A stretch of DNA of 64,000 bases from Trachythela sp. YZ-2020 (GCA_016169945.1 JADLSH010000332.1:1-64000), one strand, 5' to 3'; counted from the stretch's first letter, positions 11,493 to 23,679 are shown. Made by a program: numbers and translations. Notes: generated by a model not told the origin, from the sequence alone.

Positions 11493-11918
11493 CGCTACTA
11501 AGAAATACAAAACTGTATATACAAGATCAATTGAAATATGATATCTGCTAGTTAAAAATTATGAGTCCCTTAGAGGCTTTACATCTGTGGTTAAGTTCCG
11601 GTCTCTGGCGATGAATATATAAAGATTCTTTAAAAAGTAATAAAGACCAATGTCTGAATTTGTCTAATATCCTACATTTGTTGAAAATGATTGATTCAGG
11701 AGTGAAGTCGGTATAAAAGTTTATAAGTGTATAAAAGTTTAACATACCAATTTGGCAGATGAAACTTTGCCTGCAAAACTTGCCGAAAACTTGGAAATAC
11801 CTAAGCACATTTACTTAGTCGTGCGGCTAGTTGCATGCTCATATAGGCTAGAATCAATCGTATTTACAGGTTAGAACAAATTGAGGGTTGCTTCGCGTGT
11901 GCCTAAAAGATATAAACA

Positions 11919-11960
11919 AAATCTCGACGTTTCGAGCTAAAGCCCTTCGTCAGGAGAAAT
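11919..11960 (-). ncRNA. Minimal hammerhead-like motif of the inverted PLE
   Basis: Same sequence as the motif at 8720-8762: CTGACGA at the complement of 11947-11953, GAAACGTC at the complement of about 11926-11933, and TCTC/GAGA stem I. Confidence 0.6.
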
Positions 11961-12243
11961 TAGTAGACAGATAAACACATTACATCAGCTTTTATAGCAA
12001 CGCTATAAAAGCTGTCACGTGAACAAAATATTAACCAATGAAAATAAAGTAGTCATAACAATCATAACAAAATAGAATTAATATGTAAAGATATAGCCTG
12101 CGTGCAGGCTTCGGCCCGATTATAGGGTCGAAGGCCTGCGCACAGGCGTTACACTTACCAAAGCGCTATAAATATCGTACAAGGGAAGGGAAGAGGGGAT
12201 ATAGAGGAAAGTATATAAGAAGTATTTAAGAGAAAAGAATGAG

Positions 12244-12432
12244 CTAGATGAAGGAGAGGCGCTCATTGATACCATCAGGCTGAATGGTGCCAAGTTTAAA
12301 AATGAGACGCCTTTCTTGCTTCCGACGGGTATCATTGCCACCAATAATGGGATGAATGGCGCATATTTTCATATCAGAAAAGGAGTGGTTGGCACTGTTG
12401 AAGTGCCTAGCAACCGGTTTGTTGCGCACAAT
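12244..12432 (-). pseudogene. PLE GIY-YIG domain, C-terminal half only
   Basis: About 61 residues match the second half of the domain at 8100-8441 (VARHFNSANHSF and RLIFKLGTIQPDG are shared), ending at the same stop. The Cys knuckle and the YIG core are missing, so it cannot be an active nuclease. Confidence 0.8.
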
Positions 12433-12589
12433 AAATGTTCACATTTCTAGAAAAGCTAAAATTAACTACCATAAGGAAGAACCACATATTCTACCTATGA
12501 TATATTTTCGTGACCCTCGATATTTCGTCACCCTGGACCCTCGACAATTAGTGAAACTCTTTGCTGGCCTGCTGCGTCATAGTACTCGG

Positions 12590-12605
12590 AAATGACTCGT
12601 CATTT
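12590..12605. promoter_or_regulatory. Candidate bZIP-type palindrome upstream of GST omega
   Basis: AAATGACTCGTCATTT has palindromic ATGAC and GTCAT half-sites around a TC spacer. It lies about 65 bp before the TATA-like box and 146 bp before the GST start. TGAC half-sites of this kind are bound by AP-1/ATF/CNC bZIP factors, and GST genes are classic targets. A second copy with conserved flanks lies at 10956-10971. Binding is inferred only. Confidence 0.35.
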
Positions 12606-12654
12606 CTTATCGCCATTTGAATGATGTGAAGCATTGAGTTACATAACTTTACAG

Positions 12655-12664
12655 TATATAAATA
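12655..12664 (+). promoter_or_regulatory. TATA-like box of GST omega
   Basis: TATATAAATA lies 87 bp upstream of the ATG at 12751, a plausible core promoter position with a 5' UTR of roughly 55-65 nt. Confidence 0.45.
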
Positions 12665-12750
12665 CACGAGAGAATTAAAAAACATTAATTGCAACATTTA
12701 TATCGAATTGTGTAGAAGATCTACTCAAGAAAATCTACTCAAGATCACCA

Positions 12751-15700
12751 ATGATGTCTACTAAACATTTACAAACTGGCGATTCAAAACCTGTTTTTGA
12801 AAACACGAAGAAATTCCGTATTTACAGTATGAAATTTTGTCCATACGCACAGGTAAGAACCAAATATATTTATATAATAATCTGAGTTCAATCTGCCATT
12901 TAATTATTGAGCTATGATCTGTTAGAAGACAGCCGTTGCAAGTGAAGTCACAACTTGTAATTGTTTGGCTTGCGCGATATTGGGTGGCAAATTCAAACTA
13001 ATTAAAATGAAAACCAACATGACTGACATTAATATAATACGTACGCCAAATTTCCTTATAATAACCCCTTTTCTAGACATGCTAAAACAACAAACTGTAC
13101 ACCAAAATAGACTCTTCGTTGTTCAAGGATTCTAGATGTATCATAGTGTTTTTTTATAATGCCACCCTAAATGGCAGATTATGTAGCATGCATGACGTAA
13201 TATTCTCGCATGACTGCAATACGCGAATAGATAAATGAATTTATTATTATTAACAGGACAGAAAACGTTACAGAACAGATTGACATAAAAAGTTTATGCT
13301 AACTTCAGGACTGTATTTCCGCTAGTCTATCTAAAAAATATGTGATATTTTGCAGTTGTCACTCAGTAGATACACAGAATGACGTCATAACGTTGTGAGA
13401 ACCAAAAAGTGTTTTTTTATATTATTAAAAGTTGAACACTTATTTCTCCCGACTGACGAGGGCCTTTGCTTGAAACGTCGAAATTTTTGGTATATATTTT
13501 CAGGTAGTTGATCTTGTAATCCCTCACATAACTAAACTAGCATCGTACCGAAAAGTTTTGGGGCTTTGAATCCCTTTGATGCGCGACGGAAAGCGATCTG
13601 CACGCCATTTGACGTGATCCATGATCTATGCTATGATATTACGTCAATGATTTAGAGTAATCCGTGCGCGCGTCTGAATTCTTTGCCTATGAAATTTTTT
13701 TTTTTTTGAAGCATTTGTTGATCTATTCGTGTGTATGACTTACTATGTACAACCAAAATAGACATAAATACGCTTTACTCGTGTTATAGAGAGCATTGCT
13801 GGTGGCAGTGGCCAAAGGACTTACAGACTTTGACGTTGTCACTATCAAATTATACATGAGGTACCGGAGTGGTACTCGTCAATCAATCCATTACGTAAAG
13901 TCCCTGCTATTGAATTCCCTGATGGTGAAGCTATTTATGAATCCCTGATTGTTTCGGGTAGGTAGCTGCATTTATAATATGAACTTGTGGTTAGCTGAGC
14001 CCTTGAATTGCAGTGTTGTAAAAATTACCAAAAAAAAGTAGTGAGTAAAAATTACAATTACTTCACCGAAAAAGTAATTATTACAAATTACTAATTACTT
14101 TCTTTCAAAAGTAACCAATTACAAATTACTAATTACTTCTTAAAAAGTAATTAATTACTAATTACTTTCAGATTACTTTTTATTTATAAGATAATATTTT
14201 TATTTAGTCGGTTCATCCATATTCATGTGGCTTTCGCACTGGTACACAATAATACAATGTCATGAAGTATTTACCATGTTCTATGATCGCTGATCAGTAA
14301 CACCGCAGGCCTCTTCAAGTAAAAACAATTGAAGCGAAATTCAAGCGAATAAAACGATTTCAACACTGAAACAAACTGTATTACACATGGAAGATATCGT
14401 CTAAATGCAGAATTTGTAAGGTTGGAAAATAAGAAGTACACAGAAGTAACGCAAAATTACTTTTGAAAAATGTTACTCGTTACCTTCAAAAAGTAATTAA
14501 TTACGTTACAAAATTACTCTCGTACAGAAAGTAACAAATTACCGAAAAATTACTCAAAAAGTAATTAGTAATTAGTAACGCGTTACTTTAGTAACGAGTA
14601 TTTACAACACTGTTGAATTGGTAACTGAACTCATGTGGTCAGAGAGCTGCACCGGAATCTCAGGGCCGCAGGCTCGATCTCTGCCGAAGGGCCTATAGTT
14701 GCATTTCTATACAAAAACATTCAAACTTTTACCATAAATCCTGTATTAGCCCACGGGTGGTTACTAAATAGAGAAGGGGAGAGTTTATCTCTAATCGTTT
14801 CCGATCCGATGCACGTGTAGCTTTTAATTACCTTTACTATAAAGCCTCCACTATATATAAACCACGTTTGAAGGTGACTTTAATAAGACAGGGAGATATA
14901 TAGAGAGACGGCATTGATTTAGCCCAAACGCCCTACGAAACGTACGTAAAATAGGTGATCTTCCAATAAAGTGAATATGTGTAAAGAGTACACACAGCAT
15001 TCCTAGTTGGGGGTGGGGGTTCAATAGAGACAAGTGGGATATTTGAGGGAAGAAACGGTCTTAAAAGAGCAATTACGGTATAATGAACGGCCCCATATAA
15101 CCAGTCAAGTTACCTATAAGCTCGTTGAGTTACAGGCAACTGTGAGATTCTGCTTTAATAGAAATGATGTATTTTCCCCGCGTAAATATTTTCATAGGAA
15201 AACCTGGTAACTCGCAATGCCAAGAACAGAGATGAATATTTCGCCATTTTTGTCGAATAACTTCTATATCTGCTTTGAATTTGAAGTGTAATGCGTAACG
15301 TAAGGTTTTAAGCGAGGTAAACACTCGAATTGCGTATGGTGTCATTGTGCCGCTAAGTATGTATTTTCATACAGCAAACGCTTCATAACTCGGCTCATAC
15401 ATGTTGACATCGCTTCATATAACGGATACCAATTATTTAGCTACAGTATTTTGAACTTCCCTTCAGCCCATATCTATACCTATGCTGTAGGCTGAACAAC
15501 TTTGTTTTCTTTGTATAATTGTTTACTGATCTCTTTATTGTTTAGATTTACTGGACGATCTCTACCCTGAGAAGCAACTACATCCAAAGGATTCCAAAGA
15601 GAAAGCTAAACAAAAAATTTTTATTCAAAGATATGGTGAAACGGTGAGTTGATTTATAAGCGATTGCAGAACATTCATGGCCAGAAATCGCGGACATCAT

Positions 15701-18108
15701 AAATTAGTATAAACCTACTAGTAGGCTAATGCAAATCCAGCGTTCTGATTGGCTACTCTACTAGAGGGCCACCAGCCATTGGCCTACTAGTAGCGAAGAG
15801 CGAGAGAAAAACTTGTGAATAAGTTGCTTTTTTAAGAAGAAAAACTTCATAAAATGTCTGACTACTTTTTATTCTGGAATAAAACTAACAAGTAATCTTC
15901 GAAACTGCTTGCAAAAAAAGTAAAATTTTGATGTTTTACTCGTAGTTTTCTTCTGTCAACTCGGCCTCGTTGTCTAATTGTTAATTATACTTCCTTATCA
16001 ATTAACTTATCACATCTTAAATAATTATGGATTCCACTGTAAACAGTAAATTGTATAGCGCGATGTTGTAAATCGCAAAATTTTAGAATAAGGTAAGTTG
16101 TTTGCAACGTGTCACGTTCGTTGGTTGCAAAACAAAGTCTGTCAAAGTAATTTAGTGTAATATTGGCTTGAATTAGGTGAATAATTTACTGTTTTCAGTT
16201 GAAGCCATATTTAAAATGTGATATGTTAATTGGTAAGGAAATATATATAATCGGGCATGGGATTCCTGGTTTTGACTCTCAGATATCAATTTATCATCAA
16301 GCGAATCCATTTGCATGGTCACCCCAAGTTACTATTAATTAACAATAAACATTTTCATTACATTTTAATCTTACATTTTGCAGTGTATTTCGTCATTTTA
16401 CAAACGCTTGGCAGATAAACAAAAGTCTGAGGAAACAAAGCAAGAATTACTGAAGAATATTGCGTTGAGCAGTATTTAACTGAAAATAAGTCAAATTATT
16501 TTGCAGGTTTGTGTTGATTATTTTCCCTCTTTTTCGACAACTTCGATTCAACATATTAGGGGAATATAGATGGTTTAAGCATAAGTGCCGTAGTGCAACA
16601 GACTGTGGTCCATCAGCAGTAAATATAATATTTATCCTTTCTATATTATATGCGGTTTTGCATTTTGTGTCAAAGAAGTATAACTTCGAGATTAAATTTA
16701 GTTTTCGTGTCAACATTCCTAAACTTGACTATGCTTTTCTGTGGCGCTAATTGAAAGTCATACGGTACATGTATTACTCAATTAGAGATTCTCTATGTAT
16801 ATATGATTCTGATATAAATCTCGTATTTGAAACGACTATTCTGAATGAGTAAAAGTACATAGGTTATTATTGAAAATTCTCAACGCTGATTGGTTGCGCT
16901 ACCTCGGATTAATACGCGATAATCACCTAAAGCGTTTTTAAGCCGTTTTTATCGTAAATATTCAATTAAAATATTTTTGAAAAGTGTTTTTTTTATTTTT
17001 TTCCAAATAATCACCTATGTAATTTTACTAAAACAATTATTGTCCTCAGACTCGGTGAATATCGGTGAATAAAAGCCTCGACTTCGTCTCGGTTTTTATT
17101 CACCGATATTCACCTCGCCTACGGGGAATAAGTGTTAAATATCACCTAGTATGCAAATGTGGCAGGGGACTGATGTGATGATTTTACCAATGTCAGCACG
17201 CCTGCTGATCTGCAATATTTGAAATGGTGGGAGTGATCACCGATGGACATAGCCATGCGCCTGCAGCAAGCACAACCAATTGAAATTGCTTTTTTCATTT
17301 TCGACCTCAAAATCACTGAAAATATTAATTTTTACCCATTCACAATCAAGTATCCATTGACCAACACTTGACAGTATCAAAATAAGCTTATTATGTCTAT
17401 TAAGTATTATGCTTTGCAACGAGTCATCCATAATTTTCAATATTTTCACATGCCTACAAACCGTACGTTATGGAAGAAGGGGAGTCAAGATCAATGTATA
17501 TATATATATTACGCTTTATAAAGTTGAAAAATCCATCATAGTTTAACCGAGGTTCAACATTTTAGCGTACGCACTGGCAGGGGTGGAGGACAAGGGTTGA
17601 AAGAAAGAGTACTCTCTGTACGCTTGTGAAGATGTTGATTATTTTGGATGTCCCCTGTATATAAACACAGTCTGAAATTTTCCAATGTTGAATCTCAATC
17701 CCGACTAAATGTCCGGGAACTCAGTGAGATAAAATCTCGACAGTAGATGTTTAGTTGGCGAGAACTATTCTTTTTGCTCTACTATACAAAAACCATTAAA
17801 ATATATTTCTGAACCATTGATTTAGTAGAAACATAGTGAGCTAACTGATAGTGAAGTTGTTATTATTTTTCACACTAGGCAATGAAGCAGGAATGTTGGA
17901 TTTCATGGTATATCCCTGGATTGAACGACTACCTATTGTGTATACATTATCTGCTGATGTACATCCAAACCTGACAAACTGGTTTAACCGGATGCAAAAT
18001 GAGCCAGCAGTAAAAGAAACCGCAAATACAAAAGAAAACCACTTGAAATTTTATAAAGGATATAGAGATGGCGAAGCTGACTATGACTTTGTCGAACTAA
18101 TTAAATAA
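12751..18108 (+). CDS. Glutathione S-transferase omega-like gene, five exons, two frameshifts
   Basis: Exons: 12751-12852, 13790-13957, 15546-15643, 16384-16506, 17879-18108, all with GT/AG borders. Total length is about 240 residues, normal for GST omega, a cytosolic thiol transferase/dehydroascorbate reductase that uses glutathione. Exon 1 has the thioredoxin-fold active site KFCPYAQ with catalytic Cys at residue 30. Exon 2 has RALLVAVAKG, EVPEWYSSINPLRKVPAIE and the glutathione-site EAIYES. Exon 3 has LLDDLYPEKQL. Exon 5 has MLDFMVYPWIERL and the helical C-terminus. Exon phases fit only if exons 2 and 4 each lack one base: exon 2 shifts frame near 13848-13855 and exon 4 near 16462-16468. 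Either this is a recent pseudogene or the sequence has base-loss errors. The protein is otherwise well conserved. Confidence 0.85.
13441..13490 (+). ncRNA. Degenerate PLE hammerhead-like motif in GST intron 1
   Basis: CTGACGA (13453-13459), a weak helix GGGC/GCTT with two G-U pairs, then GAAACGTC (13472-13479). The 5' strand of stem I is disrupted. Probably the last remnant of a PLE 3' end. It lies about 300 bp upstream of exon 2. Confidence 0.4.
13979..14710 (+). mobile_element. tRNA-SINE/satellite-unit relic, split by a MITE
   Basis: The halves 13979-14010 and 14621-14710 together follow the central part of the ~273-bp unit that forms the array at 49.8-64 kb: ATGAACTTGTGGTTAG, then a degenerate CTGCACCGGAATC...GGGCCGCAGG core, then CCTATAGTTGCATTT. 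This is the only dispersed copy seen outside the array. It shows that the tRNA-like unit, or its parent, also exists as an interspersed, decayed single copy. Confidence 0.65.
14011..14612. mobile_element. hAT-type MITE with 8-bp target duplication
   Basis: Terminal inverted repeats begin CAGTGTTGTAAA at both ends. The interior is rich in AAGTAATTA/TAATTACTT words. An exact 8-bp duplication TTGAATTG flanks it (14003-14010 and 14613-14620), which is the hAT hallmark. It is about 600 bp with no coding capacity. It sits in intron 2 of the GST gene, inside the tRNA-SINE relic. Confidence 0.88.
17054..17114. repeat. Perfect-arm hairpin in GST intron 4
   Basis: Arms of about 21 bp (GGTGAATATCGGTGAATAAAA and its near-perfect complement) surround a loop reading CCTCGACTTCGTCTCGG. 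The style resembles the hairpin at 49681-49754 and suggests a small foldback MITE family. Confidence 0.75.
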
Positions 18109-19193
18109 TTGCTTTTCAGTATGAAAACATTAAACCATTTTGTACTGTAATATAATGAAGCGATTTACTTTTATTAATTAAACTGAATTACATGGAAGAT
18201 AGATTAAAAACAAAAGATATAGCTTTTGCTGCATAAAGAAAAACATATCATTATAAAAGACTCGTTTATCTACTAATACTGAATTATTTTCGATTATCCT
18301 CGAGCCAACGGCCCGTCAGCGCCATTCTGGGCGATAGCCAAGGGAGAGGGTACTAATTCCGCTCGGCTATTTACTACTCCCGGGGAAAAGTCTAACGTTC
18401 ATCAAGTATCGTGGGCGCGTGGCTATGTTTCATAGGTGGACCTTCCACTGATCTCAAATGTATATGGAGGACTACGCGTACTTTCAAGAGCACAGTCACG
18501 GCGTACATTCAAGAGTAACAGCAAAATTCATCGCATTTCCTTAAGACAGCATAAATGAAAGCTTTTAAGAGGTCAAACAAGGACAGTCAAAGAACTGCAG
18601 AAAAATATAATATGGGTATAATTAGGTCCCATTTTGGTACTCATAGCAACACCGCTTATCTGTTGGTAATATATATAGTGATAGACTAGCTGGTTTCTGA
18701 GTTATCTTATGCATGGTTGGAATAGAAACTGAGTGCTTGAAGACTATCATGATGCGGAATGATAGTGTAAAGTGATTTGACATCTATGGCTAATTAGCAA
18801 AAAACAAATTAATGTAATTTCAAGTTGTATTTTGATCAGTTCTTTATGCATGTACATGTATTATATTTTGATTTCACGTTGATATTCCGCGATTTTTCTG
18901 TAATATGGTGGCACTCCCCATTGGCAAGTCTTCAAAGCACAAGTTTCGAATTAGATGTCCACCCGTGACAACAATTGTTAATTATTTTAATATTTTCTAT
19001 TTCTCTTTGAGTGAAGCGCCGAAAGAATTACCAAGTATCTGTATCTCTGAGTTCTGTGTTGCACTGTCGCTCCACTATTATTATTATAGTTTGAATAACA
19101 TGAGCTAGTATCAGAAGGGAGGGCGACCCTACGTCGCTGTGTCATGTTATGCACATTATAGTGGAGCGACACAGACACCAGAGACAGCAAGTG
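18109..19193. other. Intergenic, short inverted repeat
   Basis: No gene recognised. An ATTAAA word about 20 bp after the GST stop could serve as a polyadenylation signal. Inverted arms GTCGCTCCACTAT (about 19067) and ATAGTGGAGCGAC (about 19157) lie close to the LINE tail. Confidence 0.4.
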
Positions 19194-19198
19194 TAATA

Positions 19199-19234
<36 letters not shown>

Positions 19235-19880
19235 TTTATTGCAGCTTTTCCACGGCGTGGCTCTACATCTGCAAAATAATTTACATTAAAATACAGTACT
19301 ATGTCTATGTAATAGAAAGTCTCTATAAAAATTTAAAACTAAGGTTTGAAAATATGGTTATACAAAATATTTGTCTCTTGCGTTACTCATTAAATGGTCT
19401 TTGCACTGTCGTGAGAAATGATCAAAATGATCACAGTTCCTACGTTCAGCCGGTCAAGCATTGAACAATTGCGAGACTGTATCTTGAAAAGTTCCACTTT
19501 CTAGCGGTACTTGAAGTTTCAATGCTGCGTTTGAGCAAGTACCCTCTCACTTGATTGAATTTTCAGCGGGAGATATGCTGGCCATGAGGATTGATGTAAT
19601 GCTTTGTGGGCCATCTTTAGCATATGCCAATCACGTCTCTCCTTAATGGGGAGCCAACCAATATTAATGACGTCAGTAACTTTAGCGTAAGAGCCTTTAA
19701 CAAAACCAGCGCATGCATTTTGGACGCGCTGTATAGTCTCTTTATTTGGTAGTCGTGTACAGGACTATATACTGTGTCGCAGTAATCTGGGTACGATGCA
19801 TAATATTGTTTCGAAGCCGCATGTAAGGATGACCTTGTTCATATTTGCAAGACAGCTGCGGCTATACCACCTGCGATGAA
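19194..19880 (-). mobile_element. 5'-truncated LINE (L2/CR1 type), minus strand, (TTA)n tail
   Basis: Read on the minus strand, this gives the C-terminal end of a reverse transcriptase: YCDTVYSPVHDYQIKRL, QNACAGFV and INIGWLPIKERRDWHMLKMAHKAL. This is the thumb/C-terminal pattern of Jockey-superclade LINEs. The element ends in a TTA microsatellite (plus-strand AAT, 19194-19233). It has small frameshifts and no catalytic palm domain. Confidence 0.75.
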
Positions 19881-21319
19881 GGTTACAGTAAAAAATTACA
19901 AGTGGAAAAATTAAATGTTTCAAGCGAATGTCTCAAATGAAACATTTTGTAATAATATCAGTGGAATGTATTATAAATAAGCTTAAATCTATAGTCAAAG
20001 GAAGCAATATTTGCATGGCCAAACAAAACTGTTAGAAAATGTTCGCTGAAGCGGGGATTGCATCTGAAAACTGACTGTGAATTTTTTGTAGTTAAAGGTT
20101 AGGGTTAGTTGCTCATGTATCAAAAAAGCGCCCAGATTTTAACCAAGAGTAACATTTATTTACTGACTCTGTTCTTGTTTTACACAATAATTATATACCC
20201 ATCTGCTTTTCTCATTTAAAATTTAAATATGCAAATAGGACAATTTAATGGAGACGGCGATAAGTTTGTATTTTAAGGATATTGTTTGCTGTTACTTGTA
20301 TGGAGTATGCTATCGCTAAATAATTTATGGTTATCTTCTAGATAGATGGATTAGTGTTATATTTAATCCTGTCTTTAAGCTTGCTTTACATATATCATGG
20401 CTAACATTTACTTGAACAGAGACATACAATAGGCGCTTTCGTATCAGGTCACAGAATAACAAATATTTTGATCTCATAAAAACCTCTGTTCCCTAAATTC
20501 CCTTCACTGCTCATAGAAGCGTAGCTTAGCATTTAAAATTACAGATCATTATTTCACACTGTGCCATGTTCTTACCACATAATTAAATTTCATGTATGTC
20601 CGAACCAAGTCTAATATCTGCTCACAACAACGTATAAGATAATAAAACCCCTTTTACCTTTCAATTTATAATAATTTAAATATTTTGCTTTTACTTCCTC
20701 ACAGTGCGATTATACCCAGCTTGCCTGCGAATTTTTACAAGCTTCGCGTCAGAGAGCAATGAATATTTAACCATCTTATTGTATACTACGGAAAACTACA
20801 AATTGAACATGAATAGTTAATGCCATGCCAATGGCAGTTGTTTGTCTCAGTAGAAATAACATCTTGTTTAATTTCCTGTACAGCTATACTCCTATAGGTT
20901 ATGTCTCAATAAGCCATGTTCTGTAGATGAAGTTTCCATGATTTTTTGAACGAAGAGATTTCTAGCAGTTTGCGATTTGCAGAAAAGGAAAAAAAGTACG
21001 ATATATTTATACAGACTACAGTATTTATATATTCAAATGCTCAAGCAAAACACTCATTTGCAATTCAAAACTAATTCGCCCACGACCTTTTAATGTTAGT
21101 ATTTACATGCAGGTGTAGATATTACTCTGAACCAGCCGCTTGAGTCCTAACTTAGCTGAATTTGCGGCTACTATTGCAATATTCTGAGTTTTGTAGAGGA
21201 GAAAGATTGAGAATCTTAGGTTTTCATGACCTATATTCAGTCTCGGGAATCAGCTGAAATTCTCAGTTTATATTGTCAAGTATTTTTGCAGTGAAACGTG
21301 GCTAGTATTGTCAACAAAG
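19881..21319. other. Intergenic upstream of the Kv gene
   Basis: AT-rich with no recognised gene. TATTTTTGCAG at 21281-21291 is a good splice acceptor just before the Kv start, so a non-coding 5' exon may lie upstream. This is inferred. Confidence 0.4.
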
Positions 21320-22763
21320 ATGACAGACACACCGCTACTGCCAAACATCGAACCAAATCCTTTGTGCCAGATAACAACGAGCGATAAGCTGAACTCAAAC
21401 TTTGAAAATCTACAACAAGCCAAGATGCTAAAATTGTCATCAATATTAGTGGTCTACGATTTCAAACATATGTCAGCACCTTGGAAAAGTTCCCAAACAC
21501 ATTGCTCGGTTCAGCGGACAAACGTCAGCGATTTTACGATCCTGAGTTAGGAGAGCTATTTTTCGACCGAAATCGTTCAGCATTTGAAGCAATTCTTAGC
21601 TATTATCAAAACGACGGCTCCATATTCCGACCTGAAAACGTGCCTGTGAAAATAATCGCGGGAGAGATCATGTTCTTCGAGTTAGGCTTGGTTGCTATGA
21701 ATCAGCTGTTTGAAATTCCAGGTCAAACACCGGCTGCAGAGAGTGCCTTGCCGAAGAATAAATTGCAACGTCGTATTTGGTTATTGTTTGAGCATCCAGA
21801 TAGCTCCATGTATGCTAGGGTCCTTGCCTTTTGGTCGCTGTCTATCATCATTGTTTCCATAGTAACATTCTGCTTGGAAAGCTTGCCGCAATTCAGGTGC
21901 AATTTGGACGAGAGCTCAGCATCCAACTCGACATCTGATGATGATCATTGTTCAGACAAGAAAGAACAGCCTTGGTTTTCAATCGAAATCGTTTGCATTG
22001 CCTGGTTTACACTCGAGTACCTGGCCCGGATGCTTTCTTCGCCTGAAAAGATCAAATTTATCAAATCATTCCTAAATATCATCGATCTCGTCGCCATATT
22101 GCCTTATTATATTACACTGCCGTTAGATGATGCATCTGGTAGTTCGTTTGCCGTTCTTCGAGTTATCAGACTTGTTCGCGTGTTCCGAATCTTCAAGCTG
22201 TCCCGGCATTCCAAAGGTCTACAAATTCTGGGCCAAACACTTCGAGCAAGTATGCGAGAGTTGGGAATGTTGATATTCTTCATGTTCATAGTTGTAGTGC
22301 TATTCTCCAGTGCTATATTTTATGCTGAAGGTCCAAGTTATGAGCAAAGTGATTTCACATCTATCCCAGCAGCTTTTTGGTGGTCTGTTGTTACCATGAC
22401 AACGGTAGGATATGGCGACCAATATCCGAGAACCTGGCAAGGCAAGCTCGTGGGCTCAATCTGTGCTCTCTCTGGCGTACTATTGCACTTCCTGTTCCTG
22501 TCATCGTTTCTAATTTCACGTATTTCTACAAGAGTGAACACGAGTACCGAGAATTCGAAGCGATGGCGGATAAGTGGGAGAAGAAGAATTCTGAAAATGA
22601 AAGCAAAGAAAGGGATGGCAATGCAGAGTTTTGCGGTGTCAAGGTATGTAATACTCCAGGAGCACCATGCGATAGCGATGGTTATAATGAGTTACAACAG
22701 AGTCCAAAAATTGAAACACAAAAGGGAGAAGAGATTGAACTCGTAGAAGTTGTAGTGACCTGA
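21320..22763 (+). CDS. Shaker-type (Kv1) voltage-gated potassium channel, single exon, two frameshifts
   Basis: About 480 residues, intronless. Order: N-terminus from ATG 21320; T1 tetramerisation domain (INISGLRFQTYVSTLEKFPNT to about 21700); six transmembrane segments. S1 is near 21820-21890 and S2 near 21980. S4 is AVLRVIRLVRVFRIFKLSRH near 22150-22210. The pore has WWSVVTMTTVGYGD near 22380-22420, and S6 follows (ALPVPVIVSNF). The channel opens on depolarisation and passes potassium at the plasma membrane. The voltage sensor and selectivity filter are intact. The frame drops by one base near 21420, before T1, and again by one (or four) bases near 22480 at the start of S6. The tail ends at TGA 22761-22763. 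Either a young pseudogene or sequence error. It does not end in the PDZ-binding motif seen in many vertebrate Kv1 channels. Confidence 0.88.
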
Positions 22764-23679
22764 ACAGACAATAGTTCTTTCAAATTATTTATTAATATAT
22801 CTAATATATTGTAAATATTTCATTTTATTTAAATAAGCCCAACTTACGGCTTTGTGATATTTAAACAATATTGGATAAGCTTTTGTAATATCAGGAATTG
22901 TCAAGGTCAAGGTAATTGTTATGAGACGAAGTAGAAGGCTCAAAGCTGAGTCTGATTTTTGTACCTTGATATTCTATGACGTCACAAAATTCGAATTCAG
23001 TAACTGATGTTTTTACATCCGCCATTAGTACGGGGCCAATATATATGAGAGTCCAATGATTAATTATTTTAAGTACGTGGTATACGAATCCTCAATTTAG
23101 TCCCTCCCCGTCTCATAAAAGACCTTCTTTTAAAAGAAATAAATTTATTAAGCGTCTCCCTCTAAGTCTCCCCCCCCCCTATCGCTCCACAACAAAGACG
23201 CATGGTTGGGTTGGAATCAGTTTACTGCGTTTCTTAATTTATGCGTTCCGGTAAAATCAATAAGCTCCCACTATATTAAGCCATTCTCCCCAGCCGGATA
23301 TAACTAAGCTTCTGAGAGGCTTACTTTAGGATTTGTAGTATACTGTACGGCCGGCCAACCTCAGTTTATGTGATTTAATGCAATTTGAATTAATATTATT
23401 GAACATATTTTAGCACATTGAGAACTATTATTGAACGCACGTATCTACAGAAACTATATAATATACAACTATAATACAGACTAGTTGCAATTCAATAAAT
23501 CTACATCAAAACAAGCAAATGATCACTGATGTAAATAAAATATTAATGTGAAAATATATGTATTCAACCAACTTGTCTGATTATTAATGATGATATATAG
23601 CGCTTTTACACACTAGCACTTATTATTTATGCACTACTAATGAGCAAAAGTTTATTGTTCATCAATATGGCCAAGCACG
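22764..23679. other. Intergenic, nothing recognised
   Basis: AT-rich sequence with a short poly-C run near 23170. No gene or repeat family recognised. Confidence 0.4.

Larger units (their letters stand above)
11879..12440 (-). mobile_element. Penelope-like element, 5'-truncated, inverted copy
   Basis: Closely similar to 8084-8803 but on the minus strand and truncated further, starting inside the GIY-YIG domain. It shares the 3' boundary (about 11879), the AGCTTTTATAGC hairpin (about 11986-12014) and the hammerhead-like motif. Together with 8084-8803 it brackets about 3.1 kb in inverted orientation. Confidence 0.82.
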
